Shown: positions 45,038-54,011, counted from the first letter of the stretch. The stretch is DNA of 64,000 bases from Sporosarcina sp. Te-1 (GCF_017498505.1 NZ_CP071798.1:3893501-3957500), one strand, 5' to 3'. The notes: a model not told the origin generated them from the letters alone. Made by a program: numbers and translations.

Positions 45038-45667
45038 TTATACGTATTGCTTACACAATGCTTGTACCTCTTTGAAACCTATTCGATTGATAAATTTATA
45101 AAAGGGTTCTCTTTTCTTCCCGTTTTCGGCATAAAAGTCGATCACTTTATCAACAGCTTCATACAGTTCTTCCGGCTGAACTTGCTCAAGCAGGAGGATA
45201 GCCGTTTTGGCATAAGCGCCTTTCGGATTCCCTCCAATATACAGGTCATAACCATTCTTTGATTTGATAACACCGATGTCATTGACCAGTGGCTCGCCGC
45301 ATCCGATAGGACAACCCGTATAGGCAGGACGTAGAGTAAAGGGAACCGGGCGCCCGGCAATCCGATTGTTCAGCTCGATTGCAACTGGCATTCCTTCCTC
45401 CTCTGCCCCTTTACAAAAATTACAATGGCGCAAGCTTTTTACATAATTTCCGACTGGGAAACAGGCAAGGCCAACGTCCCTAAACTTCTTTTGAATAAAC
45501 TCAACTTCACTTTCTAACACTTCAATATATAGTTGCTGGAATGTCGTCAATTCCAGTTCTTGATCACCTAAATGGTCAGCGAGCACCATCAATTGTTTAG
45601 CGTTCAGTTTAGCGCCGAATGAGATTCCGCCATTGACAGCCAGCTTTACCTTTTTTTCCGTTTGCAT
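45038..45667 (-). CDS. Small sulfite/nitrite reductase-like protein (siroheme/4Fe-4S half-domain)
   Basis: The 209-residue protein resembles the ferredoxin-like and catalytic portions of nitrite/sulfite reductases: KLAVNGGISFGAKLNAKQLM near the start, then the cluster cysteines in HCNFCKGAEEEG near residue 80 and TGCPIGCGEPLV near 117. The usual C-x5-C spacing is shortened to C-x2-C, so it may not bind siroheme like the full enzyme. It is about a third of normal length, but similar stand-alone proteins exist in bacilli. The ATG at 45667 is best supported. A CsoR-like site lies 47 bases upstream. Confidence 0.75.
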   Translation of the reverse strand: MQTEKKVKLAVNGGISFGAKLNAKQLMVLADHLGDQELELTTFQQLYIEVLESEVEFIQKKFRDVGLACFPVGNYVKSLRHCNFCKGAEEEGMPVAIELNNRIAGRPVPFTLRPAYTGCPIGCGEPLVNDIGVIKSKNGYDLYIGGNPKGAYAKTAILLLEQVQPEELYEAVDKVIDFYAENGKKREPFYKFINRIGFKEVQALCKQYV

Positions 45668-45713
45668 AGTTGGACACACCTTTCTAGTGAGATGAATCTA
45701 GTGTAATAATATA

Positions 45714-45730
45714 ATACCTGCCAAGGGTAT
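45714..45730. promoter_or_regulatory. CsoR-type operator candidate upstream of the sulfite-reductase-like gene
   Basis: ATACCTGCCAAGGGTAT is a 17-bp imperfect palindrome of the same form as the sites upstream of copB and copZ. CsoR and its persulfide-sensing relative CstR both use such sites. Confidence 0.6.
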
Positions 45731-45800
45731 GTAAATAGAAGATTAGAAAAAGGGCATAATATGAGTAGTTGGTGTTATGGTTAGAGAAAATAGGGTATGT

Positions 45801-45834
45801 AAATATAGGGGGGTACTATATTTGTGACTTGACA
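45801..45834 (+). promoter_or_regulatory. Inverted repeat and -35 box of the czrA-czcD operon
   Basis: AAATATAG and CTATATTT (45801-45823) form a perfect inverted repeat just upstream of a perfect TTGACA -35 box at 45829-45834. The repeat may bind a second regulator. Confidence 0.55.
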
Positions 45835-45875
45835 AGTAATAAGGTTACACATAATATATGAATACATGCTCATAT
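45829..45875 (+). promoter_or_regulatory. Promoter with ArsR/CzrA-type operator
   Basis: TTGACA (45829-45834), a 17-base spacer and TAATAT (45852-45857) form the promoter. ATATGA and TCATAT (45856-45875) form an inverted repeat with an eight-base centre that overlaps the start point, as expected for autorepression by the ArsR-family gene behind it. Confidence 0.75.
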
Positions 45876-45906
45876 AGTCAAGTAATCTAATTGGAGGGAT
45901 TGGAAA

Positions 45907-46233
45907 ATGAACGAGAAAAAAATTTCTTTGGAAGAAGAGCGACGACTATTGGATGAGGAAACACTTTTTGTCGTCTCCCAAACATTCAAGGCGTTAAGTG
46001 ATCCGACTAGAATCCGGATTTTAAATTTATTGTGCAAGGAAGAGCGTTCGGTGAATGATATTGCGGAAACGCTGAATTTAAGCCAGTCATCCGTCTCTCA
46101 CCAACTGCGCTTCTTGAAAAATTTGCGATTGGTTAAGTTTAGAAGGGAAGGGACGACCCTGTTCTATTCGGAAGATGATTATCACGTCATGAATTTATTG
46201 AAGCAGGCCATTGACCACGCGGCACATAATTAG
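45907..46233 (+). CDS. czrA: ArsR/SmtB-family metal-sensing repressor (CzrA-like)
   Basis: The 108-residue protein has the ArsR winged helix with [21 protein letters not shown] near residue 29 and the recognition helix [21 protein letters not shown] near 58. The C-terminal helix has [18 protein letters not shown]; the Asp, His and His-x-x-His-like residues match the alpha-5 zinc site of CzrA/SmtB. No cysteine-based alpha-3N site is seen. It would repress itself and the CDF exporter 19 bases downstream and release DNA on Zn(II) or Co(II). GGAGGG precedes the ATG. Confidence 0.88.
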   Translation: MNEKKISLEEERRLLDEETLFVVSQTFKALSDPTRIRILNLLCKEERSVNDIAETLNLSQSSVSHQLRFLKNLRLVKFRREGTTLFYSEDDYHVMNLLKQAIDHAAHN

Positions 46234-46251
46234 GATGAAGGGGGTATTTAT

Positions 46252-47199
46252 ATGGGGCATGATCACGCGCACGACCATACGCATGGTGCCAATAAGAAAG
46301 TATTGCTCATTTCCTTTTTAATAATTACTACTTATATGGTTGTCGAAGCAGTAGGAGGATTTTTAACAAACAGCCTTGCCCTCTTGGCAGACGCCGGGCA
46401 TATGCTGAGCGATTCGATTTCACTTGCTATCGCATTAATCGCGTTTAAACTCGGGGAAAAGGTGGCGAGCCACAGCAAGACATTTGGATATAAGCGGTTT
46501 GAAATTTTAGCCGCAGTTCTAAATGGTGTAACGTTAATTGTCATTGCCATCTTCATTTTTTATGAAGCCATCAAACGTTTTGCAAATCCACCTGAAGTGG
46601 CAACGACAGGAATGTTGATTATCAGCAGTATTGGACTCGCCATTAATGTTCTGGTTGCGTGGATTATGATGCGTGGCGCAGATGTGGAAGAGAATTTGAA
46701 TATGAAGGGCGCTTATCTTCACGTTATTAGTGATATGCTAGGATCCATCGGGGCCATTGCAGCTGCGCTCCTTATGATGTTCTTCGGCTGGGGCTGGGCT
46801 GATCCGCTTGCTAGTGTTGTCGTTGCGATTCTCGTTTTACGCAACGGCTATTTCGTTTCCAAGTCCGCACTTCATGTCCTCATGGAAGGGGTGCCGCAAA
46901 ATGTGGATATGGATGACATCATTCAGACAATTCGTAATGCCGAAGGGGTGCTAAGTGTCCACGATCTTCATGTTTGGTCCATAACGAGCGGATTAAACGC
47001 ACTGTCCTGCCATGCTGTCGTGGATGATAAAATGACAATTGCCGAAAGTGAACAGGTGATTCGAACGATTGAACATGATCTTTCGCATCAAAATATTCAT
47101 CATGTAACAATCCAGTTGGAAACGCCCGCCCATCAGCATGATGATTCGATTTTATGCCAAGTCAAACCAGAATCGGCGGGGAATCACCATCATGATTAA
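46252..47199 (+). CDS. czcD: CDF-family zinc/cobalt exporter (CzcD-like)
   Basis: The 315-residue protein has a His-rich N-terminus (HDHAHDHTHG), six membrane helices and the CDF metal-site residues in LLADAGHMLSDSISL near residue 45 (HxxxD) and HVISDMLGSIGAI near 158 (HxxxD). The C-terminal cytoplasmic domain has VHDLHVWSITSG near 235 and ends in a His-rich tail. It exports divalent metal in exchange for protons at the cytoplasmic membrane. It is operonic with the repressor and has GGGGGTA upstream. Confidence 0.92.
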   Translation: MGHDHAHDHTHGANKKVLLISFLIITTYMVVEAVGGFLTNSLALLADAGHMLSDSISLAIALIAFKLGEKVASHSKTFGYKRFEILAAVLNGVTLIVIAIFIFYEAIKRFANPPEVATTGMLIISSIGLAINVLVAWIMMRGADVEENLNMKGAYLHVISDMLGSIGAIAAALLMMFFGWGWADPLASVVVAILVLRNGYFVSKSALHVLMEGVPQNVDMDDIIQTIRNAEGVLSVHDLHVWSITSGLNALSCHAVVDDKMTIAESEQVIRTIEHDLSHQNIHHVTIQLETPAHQHDDSILCQVKPESAGNHHHD

Positions 47200-47378
47200 G
47201 GGGAAATGACCGAAATATTTAGAAGGCATTTGATTAAAAGCATATGAGTAGTTCTTCTGTCGACTCTTTGAATAGCTGTCACTAGGGACTATAACTAAAA
47301 TAAGCGTTTTTACTCCAAAACTGCAAGGTCATCAAATAAGCTTTAACGTACCTAGGTAGGCTATCTAAATTTTGAAAA

Positions 47379-47436
47379 ACACCTCCGACACAGTGGATGG
47401 GCATGTGTTTCTGCATCCACTGTGCGGAGGTGTTTT
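47379..47436. terminator. Strong bidirectional terminator
   Basis: ACACCTCCGACACAGTGGATG pairs with CATCCACTGTGCGGAGGTGT with one bulge. It separates czcD from the convergent copB, with A and T runs on both sides. Confidence 0.85.
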
Positions 47437-47454
47437 ATAATCCATATGTCCAAA

Positions 47455-49500
47455 TCAAATCTTTAGAAGTCTCGCATTAATAGCTACAATAACAGTACTG
47501 AGAGACATGAGGATAGCGCCCAATGCAGGACTCAGAACTATGCCGTATTTGTAAAGTGCCCCTGCTGCCAAAGGAATGGCGAGAATATTATAGCCTGCTG
47601 CCCACCAGAGGTTTTGTATCATTTTCCGGTATGTCGCTCTGGAAAGTTTAATGCTATTTACAACATCGAGCGGGTTGCTTTTAACTAAAACGATATCCGC
47701 CGTTTCGATGGCTACGTCGGTGCCTGCCCCGACAGCAATACCCAGGTCAGCTTTGGCAAGTGCAGGTGCATCGTTAACTCCATCCCCCGTCATAGCGGTT
47801 CGAAGTCGTTCAACCTTTTGGATATGCTCAATTTTCTCCGATTTTTCATGTGGAAGGACCTCAGCAATAATTTCTTCTATATGAAGTTGTTGCCCAATAT
47901 AATGGGCTGCCTTCGAATTATCTCCAGTGAGCATAATCGATTTGATATCCATTTCTTTCAACTGTTGGATTGCATCCACTGCTGTTTCCCGGACTATATC
48001 CGATAATGCAATCATACCGGCTACCGTTTCTTCGATTAATGTAAAAACAACTGTTTTTCCTTCACTGGACCATTTATCGAAGAGTCTTTCATCAAAGGTA
48101 AGATTTTGCTCTCTTACAAAGCCGGGACTGACAACGGCTACTTGCTTGCCATCTACCACTCCTACAAGTCCTTTTCCAGTCAACGATTTGAAGTTCTCAA
48201 CTTTTCCAAGAGGCAATTCTAATTCCTCTGCTTTTCTTATGATTCCCTTGGCAAGCGGGTGTTGTGATTGCGCCTCAACCGCAGCCGCATACGAAATCAC
48301 ATCTTGATCGTTAAAGTGTTCAAGTGGATAGATATTTGTTACCCCAAATTCGCCTATTGTCAGTGTGCCGGTTTTATCGAAAACAATTGCTTTTATATGC
48401 CGGGCTCCTTCAAAAGCTGCTCGGTTTCGAATGAGCAGTCCATTTGTTGCCGCGATGGATGTCGAGACGGCGACCACTAATGGAGCTGCCAATCCTAAGG
48501 CATGTGGACATGCAATAATGAGGACTGTTACCATTCGCTCAATTGCATAGGAAGCAGGAAAACCGAGAATCAACCATATGGCAAGGGTGAGTAAACCGGC
48601 TGCCAATGCACCATAAAACAACCACTTAGCAGCTCGATTGGCGAGATCTTGGGCTCTTGACTTTGATTCTTGTGCTTCTTTGACCAAGTTGACCACTTGG
48701 GAAAGATAGGTTTCACTGCCTGTCTTTTTTACAGACAGAATAAGGGATCCCTCCCCGTTAATAGAACCACCGATAGCCTCCGACCCCGCTTCTTTTTCAA
48801 CGGGAAGTGACTCCCCTGTTAACATTGATTCATCAATAGTTGATGTACCTTCTATGATCATTCCGTCTACAGGAACCTTTTCGCCGGGCTTAACGAGAAC
48901 CCGATCTTCTTGGTTCAACTCAGTCACATCAATATCTGTAATGTTTCCATCCTGATCGATAAGATGCGCTTCGGAAGGCATTAGCTTGGCCAGCGCTTCC
49001 AAGGCTTTTGATGCCCCCATAACAGAGCGCATTTCAATCCAATGGCCCAACAGCATAATATCTACGAGGGTTGCCAGCTCCCAAAAGAAATCGTTTTCTG
49101 CCAAGCCGAAAACAGAGGCGGTGCTATATCCATAGGCGACAGTGATGGCCAACGAAATCAGCGTCATCATACCGGGATTTCTATTTTTCAGTTCATCTTT
49201 TGCTCCTGCAAGAAACGGCCAGCCTCCATAAAAGAATACAAAAGTGGAGAGGGCAAACAATATATACATGTCTCCGTTGAAGCGCCAATCAACTCCGAGA
49301 AACATTTGAATCATAGGTGACAGAACAAGGATGGGTATTGTGACAAGTAAGGAAATGTAAAACCGTTTTTTAAACTCACCGACCATATGGGCGTGATGGT
49401 TTTGGTGATTGCCATTATCGTGTTGGTGATGTGCATGGTGATTCGAATGTTCTTCATTGAAAACCTGTTCATGTTCATGATGTTGAGAATGGTTCATCAT
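47455..49500 (-). CDS. copB: CopB-type P1B copper-transporting ATPase
   Basis: The 681-residue ATPase begins with about 40 residues rich in His (HHEHEQ, HHAHHQHDNGNHQNHHAH), instead of CxxC domains. It has eight membrane segments, TGES in DESMLTGESLPVEKEA near 220, the metal motif ACPHALG near 350 (CPH, the CopB subgroup), the phosphorylation motif FDKTGTLT near 395 and the hinge TGDGVNDAPALAKAD near 590. It exports copper (Cu+ or Cu2+) or silver. AAGGAGCG precedes the ATG. CsoR-type sites lie 70-105 bases upstream. Confidence 0.92.
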   Translation of the reverse strand: MMNHSQHHEHEQVFNEEHSNHHAHHQHDNGNHQNHHAHMVGEFKKRFYISLLVTIPILVLSPMIQMFLGVDWRFNGDMYILFALSTFVFFYGGWPFLAGAKDELKNRNPGMMTLISLAITVAYGYSTASVFGLAENDFFWELATLVDIMLLGHWIEMRSVMGASKALEALAKLMPSEAHLIDQDGNITDIDVTELNQEDRVLVKPGEKVPVDGMIIEGTSTIDESMLTGESLPVEKEAGSEAIGGSINGEGSLILSVKKTGSETYLSQVVNLVKEAQESKSRAQDLANRAAKWLFYGALAAGLLTLAIWLILGFPASYAIERMVTVLIIACPHALGLAAPLVVAVSTSIAATNGLLIRNRAAFEGARHIKAIVFDKTGTLTIGEFGVTNIYPLEHFNDQDVISYAAAVEAQSQHPLAKGIIRKAEELELPLGKVENFKSLTGKGLVGVVDGKQVAVVSPGFVREQNLTFDERLFDKWSSEGKTVVFTLIEETVAGMIALSDIVRETAVDAIQQLKEMDIKSIMLTGDNSKAAHYIGQQLHIEEIIAEVLPHEKSEKIEHIQKVERLRTAMTGDGVNDAPALAKADLGIAVGAGTDVAIETADIVLVKSNPLDVVNSIKLSRATYRKMIQNLWWAAGYNILAIPLAAGALYKYGIVLSPALGAILMSLSTVIVAINARLLKI

Positions 49501-49569
49501 TCAGTTCGCTCCTTTCTAAAAGTATCCGCTTGATCATGCGACGGCAGTTCTTTGGAACAAAATTCTTGC

Positions 49570-49604
49570 ATACCCTCATAAGGTATAATACCCTAATACC
49601 GTAT
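49570..49604. promoter_or_regulatory. Two tandem CsoR-type operators upstream of copB
   Basis: ATACCCTCATAAGGTAT (49570-49586) and ATACCCTAATACCGTAT (49588-49604) lie side by side, one base apart, in the divergent region between copB and the glutaredoxin-csoR genes. Confidence 0.75.
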
Positions 49605-49644
49605 ATGAAAATATGTTAAGGGTTTGGGTTGAGAAGTTGAGTGA

Positions 49645-49662
49645 AGGGTATTAAGATACCCT
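49645..49662. promoter_or_regulatory. CsoR-type inverted repeat upstream of the glutaredoxin-like gene
   Basis: AGGGTAT and ATACCCT are inverted with a four-base centre. This is the same half-site as in the copB sites, in opposite orientation. Confidence 0.65.
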
Positions 49663-49728
49663 ATGTATGTATCATCAGACAATCAAAAATTCTGGCCACC
49701 GAACCCGAAAAGAAGGAGGTAAAGACTT

Positions 49729-50004
49729 ATGGGAAATGCACGTTTTGAACTGTACACAAGGCCGACCTGCTCAGATTGCCAAGATGCAAAAGCATTCCTT
49801 GCCAAGAACAATATTTCATATATACATCATGATCTTTCGAAAGAACCAGAACGGGAGAAAGAGCTGATTCAATTGAGCGGCTCTCGGATTGTTCCGGCAT
49901 TCATATTTAGGAAAAGAACGCTGTTTGGCTTTAAAAGGAAGCCGGTGGTTCTTATTGGATTTGAACGAAATAAAGAAGAAATAAAAAAGCGATTGGGAAA
50001 ATAA
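49729..50004 (+). CDS. Glutaredoxin-like thiol oxidoreductase
   Basis: The 91-residue protein has a thioredoxin fold start (ARFELYTRPTCSDCQDAKAF, with CSDC active site near residue 13), the conserved IVPAFIF cis-proline region near 54, and IGFERNKEEIKKRL at the end. It is related to NrdH/YtxJ-type glutaredoxins. AAGGAGGT precedes the ATG. Placed between copB and csoR, it may reduce thiols or move Cu(I) during copper stress. The function is inferred from context. Confidence 0.82.
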   Translation: MGNARFELYTRPTCSDCQDAKAFLAKNNISYIHHDLSKEPEREKELIQLSGSRIVPAFIFRKRTLFGFKRKPVVLIGFERNKEEIKKRLGK

Positions 50005-50107
50005 AGGGATGAAAACGTTGTTTCTTGGAATCATATGATTGCTCTTGCAGACTTCAAGTGGTAGATTAGGGGTACAGGGTATCATAATAACTCTGAGGAG
50101 TGATCAT

Positions 50108-50395
50108 ATGACAGAAACGACTAAGAAAACGGTCCAGCCAAATAAGCAACAGTTGCTGAATCGACTGAAACGTATAGAAGGACAAGTCCGGGGCGTTCAC
50201 CAAATGATAGAAAACGATCGGTATTGTGTTGACATTTTACATCAAATTAGTGCGATCCAATCAGCCATGAACAAAGTTTCCTTGGCGCTGCTGGAAGACC
50301 ATACACATCATTGTGTCGTCAATGCCATTAAAGGGCAGGACGGTGAGGCTGCAATTGAAGAGCTGATGAGTGTCATGAGAACCATGACCAAATAA
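50108..50395 (+). CDS. csoR: CsoR copper-sensing repressor
   Basis: The 95-residue, all-helical protein has the CsoR signature LLNRLKRIEGQVRGVHQMIE near residue 17, the first Cys in DRYCVDILHQIS near 41, and THHCVVNAI near 66; this gives the C-H-C Cu(I) site. The repressor releases DNA on binding Cu(I). AGGAGTGATC precedes the ATG at 50108; a longer frame to 50039 has no site. Nearby sites with the right form are listed separately. The gene is followed by copZ and copA. Confidence 0.92.
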   Translation: MTETTKKTVQPNKQQLLNRLKRIEGQVRGVHQMIENDRYCVDILHQISAIQSAMNKVSLALLEDHTHHCVVNAIKGQDGEAAIEELMSVMRTMTK

Positions 50396-50411
50396 AAGTT
50401 TGATTTGCTAC

Positions 50412-50441
50412 TTGATATACCTGTACGGGGTATGTTATATT
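50412..50441 (+). promoter_or_regulatory. copZ promoter with CsoR operator in the spacer
   Basis: TTGATA (50412-50417) and TATATT (50436-50441) are separated by 18 bases. The 17-bp ATACCTGTACGGGGTAT (50417-50433) lies within the spacer, so bound CsoR would block RNA polymerase. Confidence 0.8.
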
Positions 50442-50474
50442 TGATTTGTTAATTGAAACAGGAGGGGAATCATT

Positions 50475-50675
50475 ATGAAAGAAGTTTTGAAAGTAGAAGG
50501 CATGTCTTGTGGCCATTGTGTAAATTCGATCGAGTCCAGTGTTGGAGAATTGAGTGGTGTGTCTGCTGTAAAAGTAGATCTTGCCAATCATGAGGTAACT
50601 GTGGAATTTGATAATGAAGATACATTAAAACAAATTAAAGAAACGATAGAAGATCAAGGGTATGACCTAGCATAA
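50475..50675 (+). CDS. copZ: CopZ copper chaperone
   Basis: The 66-residue protein is a single HMA domain: VEGMSCGHCVNSIES with the Cu(I)-binding MxCxxC near residue 11, and IEDQGYDLA at the end. It hands Cu(I) to CopA. GGAGGGG precedes the ATG. It is 127 bases upstream of copA and shares the CsoR promoter. Confidence 0.95.
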   Translation: MKEVLKVEGMSCGHCVNSIESSVGELSGVSAVKVDLANHEVTVEFDNEDTLKQIKETIEDQGYDLA

Positions 50676-50770
50676 CTTGTTGTTGACGCCGCTTACACCA
50701 TATGGGGGTATAGGGCGGTGGAAGAAGTGATTATACGTCCGCCGTATGATCCTTCTTTTTTACAAGAATA

Positions 50771-50787
50771 ATACCCCCTTACCGTAT
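50771..50787. promoter_or_regulatory. CsoR-type operator candidate just upstream of copA
   Basis: ATACCCCCTTACCGTAT is a 17-bp site like the others but only 14 bases before the copA start; no separate copA promoter is clear. The 50676-50770 gap also has a GGCGG...CCGCC stem followed by TCTTTTTT near 50755, which might attenuate copA. Confidence 0.55.
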
Positions 50788-50801
50788 TGGAGGAATGCAA
50801 A

Positions 50802-53213
50802 ATGGCAACAGCGGAAAAAACCTTGAAGATCAATGGAATGACTTGTGCAGCCTGTGCCAACCGGATCGAGAAGGGATTATCCAAAATGGAAGGCGTCGAA
50901 AAAGCGAATGTCAACTTTGCTTTGGAAAGCTCTACCGTCGTCTACGATCCTGAAAAGACGAATGTTCACGATTTAACAGCGAAAATAGAGAAGTTAGGCT
51001 ATGGTGTCATTCAAGATAAAGTCGAATTTGATATCTCAGGAATGACATGTGCCGCCTGTGCCGCACGTATTGAAAAGCGAGTGAATAAAATGGAGGGCGT
51101 TTCTAGTGCTGCGGTTAATTTTGCACTGGAAACCCTTACTGTCGATTACGATGGAGGTCAAACGTCTCCTGTCGAAATGGTCAGCACGGTGAAAAAGATG
51201 GGGTATGAATTAATTCCTAAATCAGATAATAAAGAAACTGTGGATCATAAAGAACAGGAAATCCAGCGGCAAACTAGGAAATTCATTTTCTCTGCCGTTT
51301 TGACACTTCCCTTGTTATGGACGATGGTGGCCCATTTCAAATTTTTATCCTTTTTATACTTGCCGGATTTCCTAATGAATCCATGGGTGCAATTGGCACT
51401 TGCAACTCCTGTCCAATTTATCGTTGGAGCCCAATTTTATAAAGGCGCCTTTACAGCATTACGGAATAAAAGTGCAAATATGGATGTTTTAGTTGCCCTT
51501 GGAACGAGTGCCGCCTATTTTTACAGTCTTTATTTGACGTATGAGTGGGTAGAAACTGGAAAAATGGGGGATCCGGAGCTTTATTTTGAAGCATCGGCAG
51601 TCATTCTGACATTGATTCTTTTAGGTAAATTGTTTGAAGTGCGGGCGAAAGGTAAAACGAGCCAGGCGATTCAAAAGCTCCTCGGCTTACAGGCCAAAAC
51701 AGCTCGTGTCCTTAAGGATGGAGTCGAATACGAGGTTCCAATCGAGGAAGTTATGGCCGGAAATATCATACTTGTCAAACCGGGAGAAAAAATTCCGGTA
51801 GATGGTGAAATTATAGCCGGTGAGAGCGCAATTGATGAATCGATGATCACCGGGGAGAGTATTCCTGTGGATAAAACTGCGGGAGACCCCGTCATTGGTG
51901 CAACCATCAATAAAAACGGTTCTTTGCAAATTAAAGCAACCAAGGTTGGAAAAGATAGTGCATTATCTCAAATTGTGAAAGTTGTCGAGGAAGCCCAAGG
52001 ATCAAAAGCAGAAATTCAGCGCTTGGCAGATAAAATATCCGGCATTTTCGTCCCGATTGTTGTCGGTATAGCAATTTTGGCGTTCCTGGATTGGTATTTC
52101 CTTGTCACACCAGGCGATTTCCGGGCGGCATTGATTCCGACCATCTCCATTCTGGTCATCGCATGTCCTTGTGCACTTGGTCTCGCGACGCCAACATCAA
52201 TCATGGCGGGTTCGGGAAGAGCCGCTGAAATGGGCATCCTGTTTAAAGGCGGGGAACATCTTGAAAATACTCGTGCCATTGACACGGTCGTATTGGATAA
52301 AACGGGAACTGTGACGAAAGGTGAACCGGCATTGACTGATGTTGTCATTACGAAACGCTATGCGGAACAAGATGTCCTGCAATGGGTCGCTTCTGCTGAA
52401 AATCAATCGGAACACCCGTTAGCACGAGCTATCGTAACAGGAGTGAAAGAGAAAGGCATCGATTTGCTCGCTCCGGAATCATTCCAAGCGCTACCTGGCT
52501 ATGGTATTGAAGCCCAAGTCGACGGAAAACGGTTGCTTGTCGGAACACGGAAGTTACTGCGCAGCCGGAATATTGATCTTCTGAATATCGAATCAACGAT
52601 GAGCAATATGGAAAACGAGGGAAAAACGGCCATGCTGATTGCGGTCAACCAACAGCTCGCTGGTATCGTAGCAGTGGCGGATACGGTAAAAGAAACATCC
52701 GAAGCTGCCATCGAGCGGATGCAGGCGCTCGGTTTGGATGTCATCTTATTGACAGGCGACAATAAGCAAACGGCAGAAGCAATCGGGCGGCAAGTCGGGT
52801 TGAGCCATGTGATTGCGGAAGTGCTTCCAGAACAGAAAAGTGATGAAATCAAGAAACTGCAAGCGCAAGGCAAAAAAGTAGCAATGGTCGGTGATGGTAT
52901 CAACGATGCGCCGGCACTTGCCATTGCGGATATTGGCATGGCGATTGGAACGGGAACAGATATTGCAATTGAAGCCGCTGACATTACACTCATGCGGGGC
53001 GATTTGAATAGCGTAGCGGATGCCATTATCATGAGCCGCAAAACAATGCGCAACATTAAGCAAAATCTGTTCTTCGCGTTCTTTTACAATACGATCGGTA
53101 TTCCGGTCGCGGCTCTTGGATTACTTGCTCCATGGGTGGCAGGGGCTGCGATGGCATTTAGTTCGGTATCGGTCGTCTTGAATGCGCTGCGTCTTCAACG
53201 AGTCAAACTATAA
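50802..53213 (+). CDS. copA: CopA P1B-type Cu(I)-exporting ATPase
   Basis: The 803-residue ATPase has two N-terminal HMA domains ([12 protein letters not shown] near residue 13 and [12 protein letters not shown] near 81), eight membrane segments, TGES in [11 protein letters not shown] near 350, the ion motif [13 protein letters not shown] near 456 (CPC, CopA subgroup), phosphorylation site DKTGTVTKG near 500, SEHPLARAI near 540 and [14 protein letters not shown] near 700. It pumps Cu(I) out of the cytoplasm. The ATG at 50802 has TTGGAGGA upstream. A terminator follows. Confidence 0.95.
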   Translation: MATAEKTLKINGMTCAACANRIEKGLSKMEGVEKANVNFALESSTVVYDPEKTNVHDLTAKIEKLGYGVIQDKVEFDISGMTCAACAARIEKRVNKMEGVSSAAVNFALETLTVDYDGGQTSPVEMVSTVKKMGYELIPKSDNKETVDHKEQEIQRQTRKFIFSAVLTLPLLWTMVAHFKFLSFLYLPDFLMNPWVQLALATPVQFIVGAQFYKGAFTALRNKSANMDVLVALGTSAAYFYSLYLTYEWVETGKMGDPELYFEASAVILTLILLGKLFEVRAKGKTSQAIQKLLGLQAKTARVLKDGVEYEVPIEEVMAGNIILVKPGEKIPVDGEIIAGESAIDESMITGESIPVDKTAGDPVIGATINKNGSLQIKATKVGKDSALSQIVKVVEEAQGSKAEIQRLADKISGIFVPIVVGIAILAFLDWYFLVTPGDFRAALIPTISILVIACPCALGLATPTSIMAGSGRAAEMGILFKGGEHLENTRAIDTVVLDKTGTVTKGEPALTDVVITKRYAEQDVLQWVASAENQSEHPLARAIVTGVKEKGIDLLAPESFQALPGYGIEAQVDGKRLLVGTRKLLRSRNIDLLNIESTMSNMENEGKTAMLIAVNQQLAGIVAVADTVKETSEAAIERMQALGLDVILLTGDNKQTAEAIGRQVGLSHVIAEVLPEQKSDEIKKLQAQGKKVAMVGDGINDAPALAIADIGMAIGTGTDIAIEAADITLMRGDLNSVADAIIMSRKTMRNIKQNLFFAFFYNTIGIPVAALGLLAPWVAGAAMAFSSVSVVLNALRLQRVKL

Positions 53214-53222
53214 ACAACGAGA

Positions 53223-53255
53223 AAGCCTCCGCTGATTGGATCAGCGGAGGCTTTT
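53223..53255. terminator. Terminator after copA
   Basis: AAGCCTCCGCTGAT pairs with ATCAGCGGAGGCTT around a three-base loop, followed by TTTT. It also serves the convergent regulator gene. Confidence 0.85.
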
Positions 53256-53274
53256 ATCATGTTAAGCGTACAAC

Positions 53275-53823
53275 TTATTTTTCTTTCAGATCTTTTGTAA
53301 GAGGAACTAGATCAAAGATTTCATGATGTTCGAACGCATCGACGAGCCGGTCGAGCCATTCGAAGTAATCCCGAATATACTCAAGTTTGGATACGTCATG
53401 CCGAGCAAGTTCTTTTACTTCCTCACTCGAAGTCGGATCCTCCACCAGACGTTCCAACTCACCCAATGATTTTTTGATGGCGGTCGCATGCAAGGAGATC
53501 GATCTTCGCCATTTGATGGAGAATAAATCGATAAAACTTTGATACCAATCGTCTTTCACTTGATACAAATCCTTCCGCACGCCCCGCTTCCAAGCGCGTT
53601 CCACCAACTTCAAATCAGACAAAGCCCGGACAGATGTACTCATGCTCGTTTTGCTCATGCCGAGCTCTTCCGTCATTTCATCGAGTGTCATCGGTTCATC
53701 ATGAAAGAACATCGTGCCGAATTGACGCCCTGTTGAAGAGGTCAAGCCGTATAAGTGTATATTCTGCGCAATGGTCTCAATAATTCGCTCACGTGCTTTG
53801 TCGAGTGCTTCTTTGCCTTCCAT
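53275..53823 (-). CDS. GbsR/OpcR-type MarR-fold regulator
   Basis: The 182-residue protein has a winged helix of the GbsR group: YGLTSSTGRQFGTMFFHDEP near residue 24, the recognition region ELGMSKTSMSTSVRALSDLKL near 50 and KDLYQVKDDWYQSF near 82. Its C-terminal half is helical. The group includes GbsR and OpcR of B. subtilis, which repress choline/glycine-betaine genes. It is divergent from opuAA, with a perfect inverted repeat between, so it probably represses that transporter. The ATG at 53823 has GGAGGG upstream. Confidence 0.87.
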   Translation of the reverse strand: MEGKEALDKARERIIETIAQNIHLYGLTSSTGRQFGTMFFHDEPMTLDEMTEELGMSKTSMSTSVRALSDLKLVERAWKRGVRKDLYQVKDDWYQSFIDLFSIKWRRSISLHATAIKKSLGELERLVEDPTSSEEVKELARHDVSKLEYIRDYFEWLDRLVDAFEHHEIFDLVPLTKDLKEK

Positions 53824-53906
53824 GTGTGGGTTCCCTCCGCTATCATCTATGTCACTTTTCCTAAGCGTATTATAATCACATTGGAATTGCAATGATATAC
53901 GTTAGT

Positions 53907-53930
53907 TTTGTACAGTTTTTACTGTACAAA
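53907..53930. promoter_or_regulatory. Probable GbsR/OpcR operator
   Basis: TTTGTACAGT and ACTGTACAAA form a perfect 10-bp inverted repeat around TTTT, 22 bases upstream of the opuA -35 box and in the divergent promoter region of the regulator. Confidence 0.75.
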
Positions 53931-53951
53931 CAATTAATATGGTTAAAACGG

Positions 53952-53980
53952 TTGAAATAATATTGTAATACACATATACT
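53952..53980 (+). promoter_or_regulatory. opuA promoter
   Basis: TTGAAA (53952-53957) and TATACT (53975-53980) are separated by 17 bases, giving a start near 53987, about 25 bases before the opuAA ATG. Confidence 0.75.
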
Positions 53981-54011
53981 AGTAGACATTGAGTTTGTAA
54001 GGAGTGTACGC

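Noticed and set aside
50676..50770. Separate copA promoter
   Set aside because: TTGACG at 50683 and TATAGG at 50709 are 20 bases apart, too far for a standard promoter; copA is more likely read from the copZ promoter.
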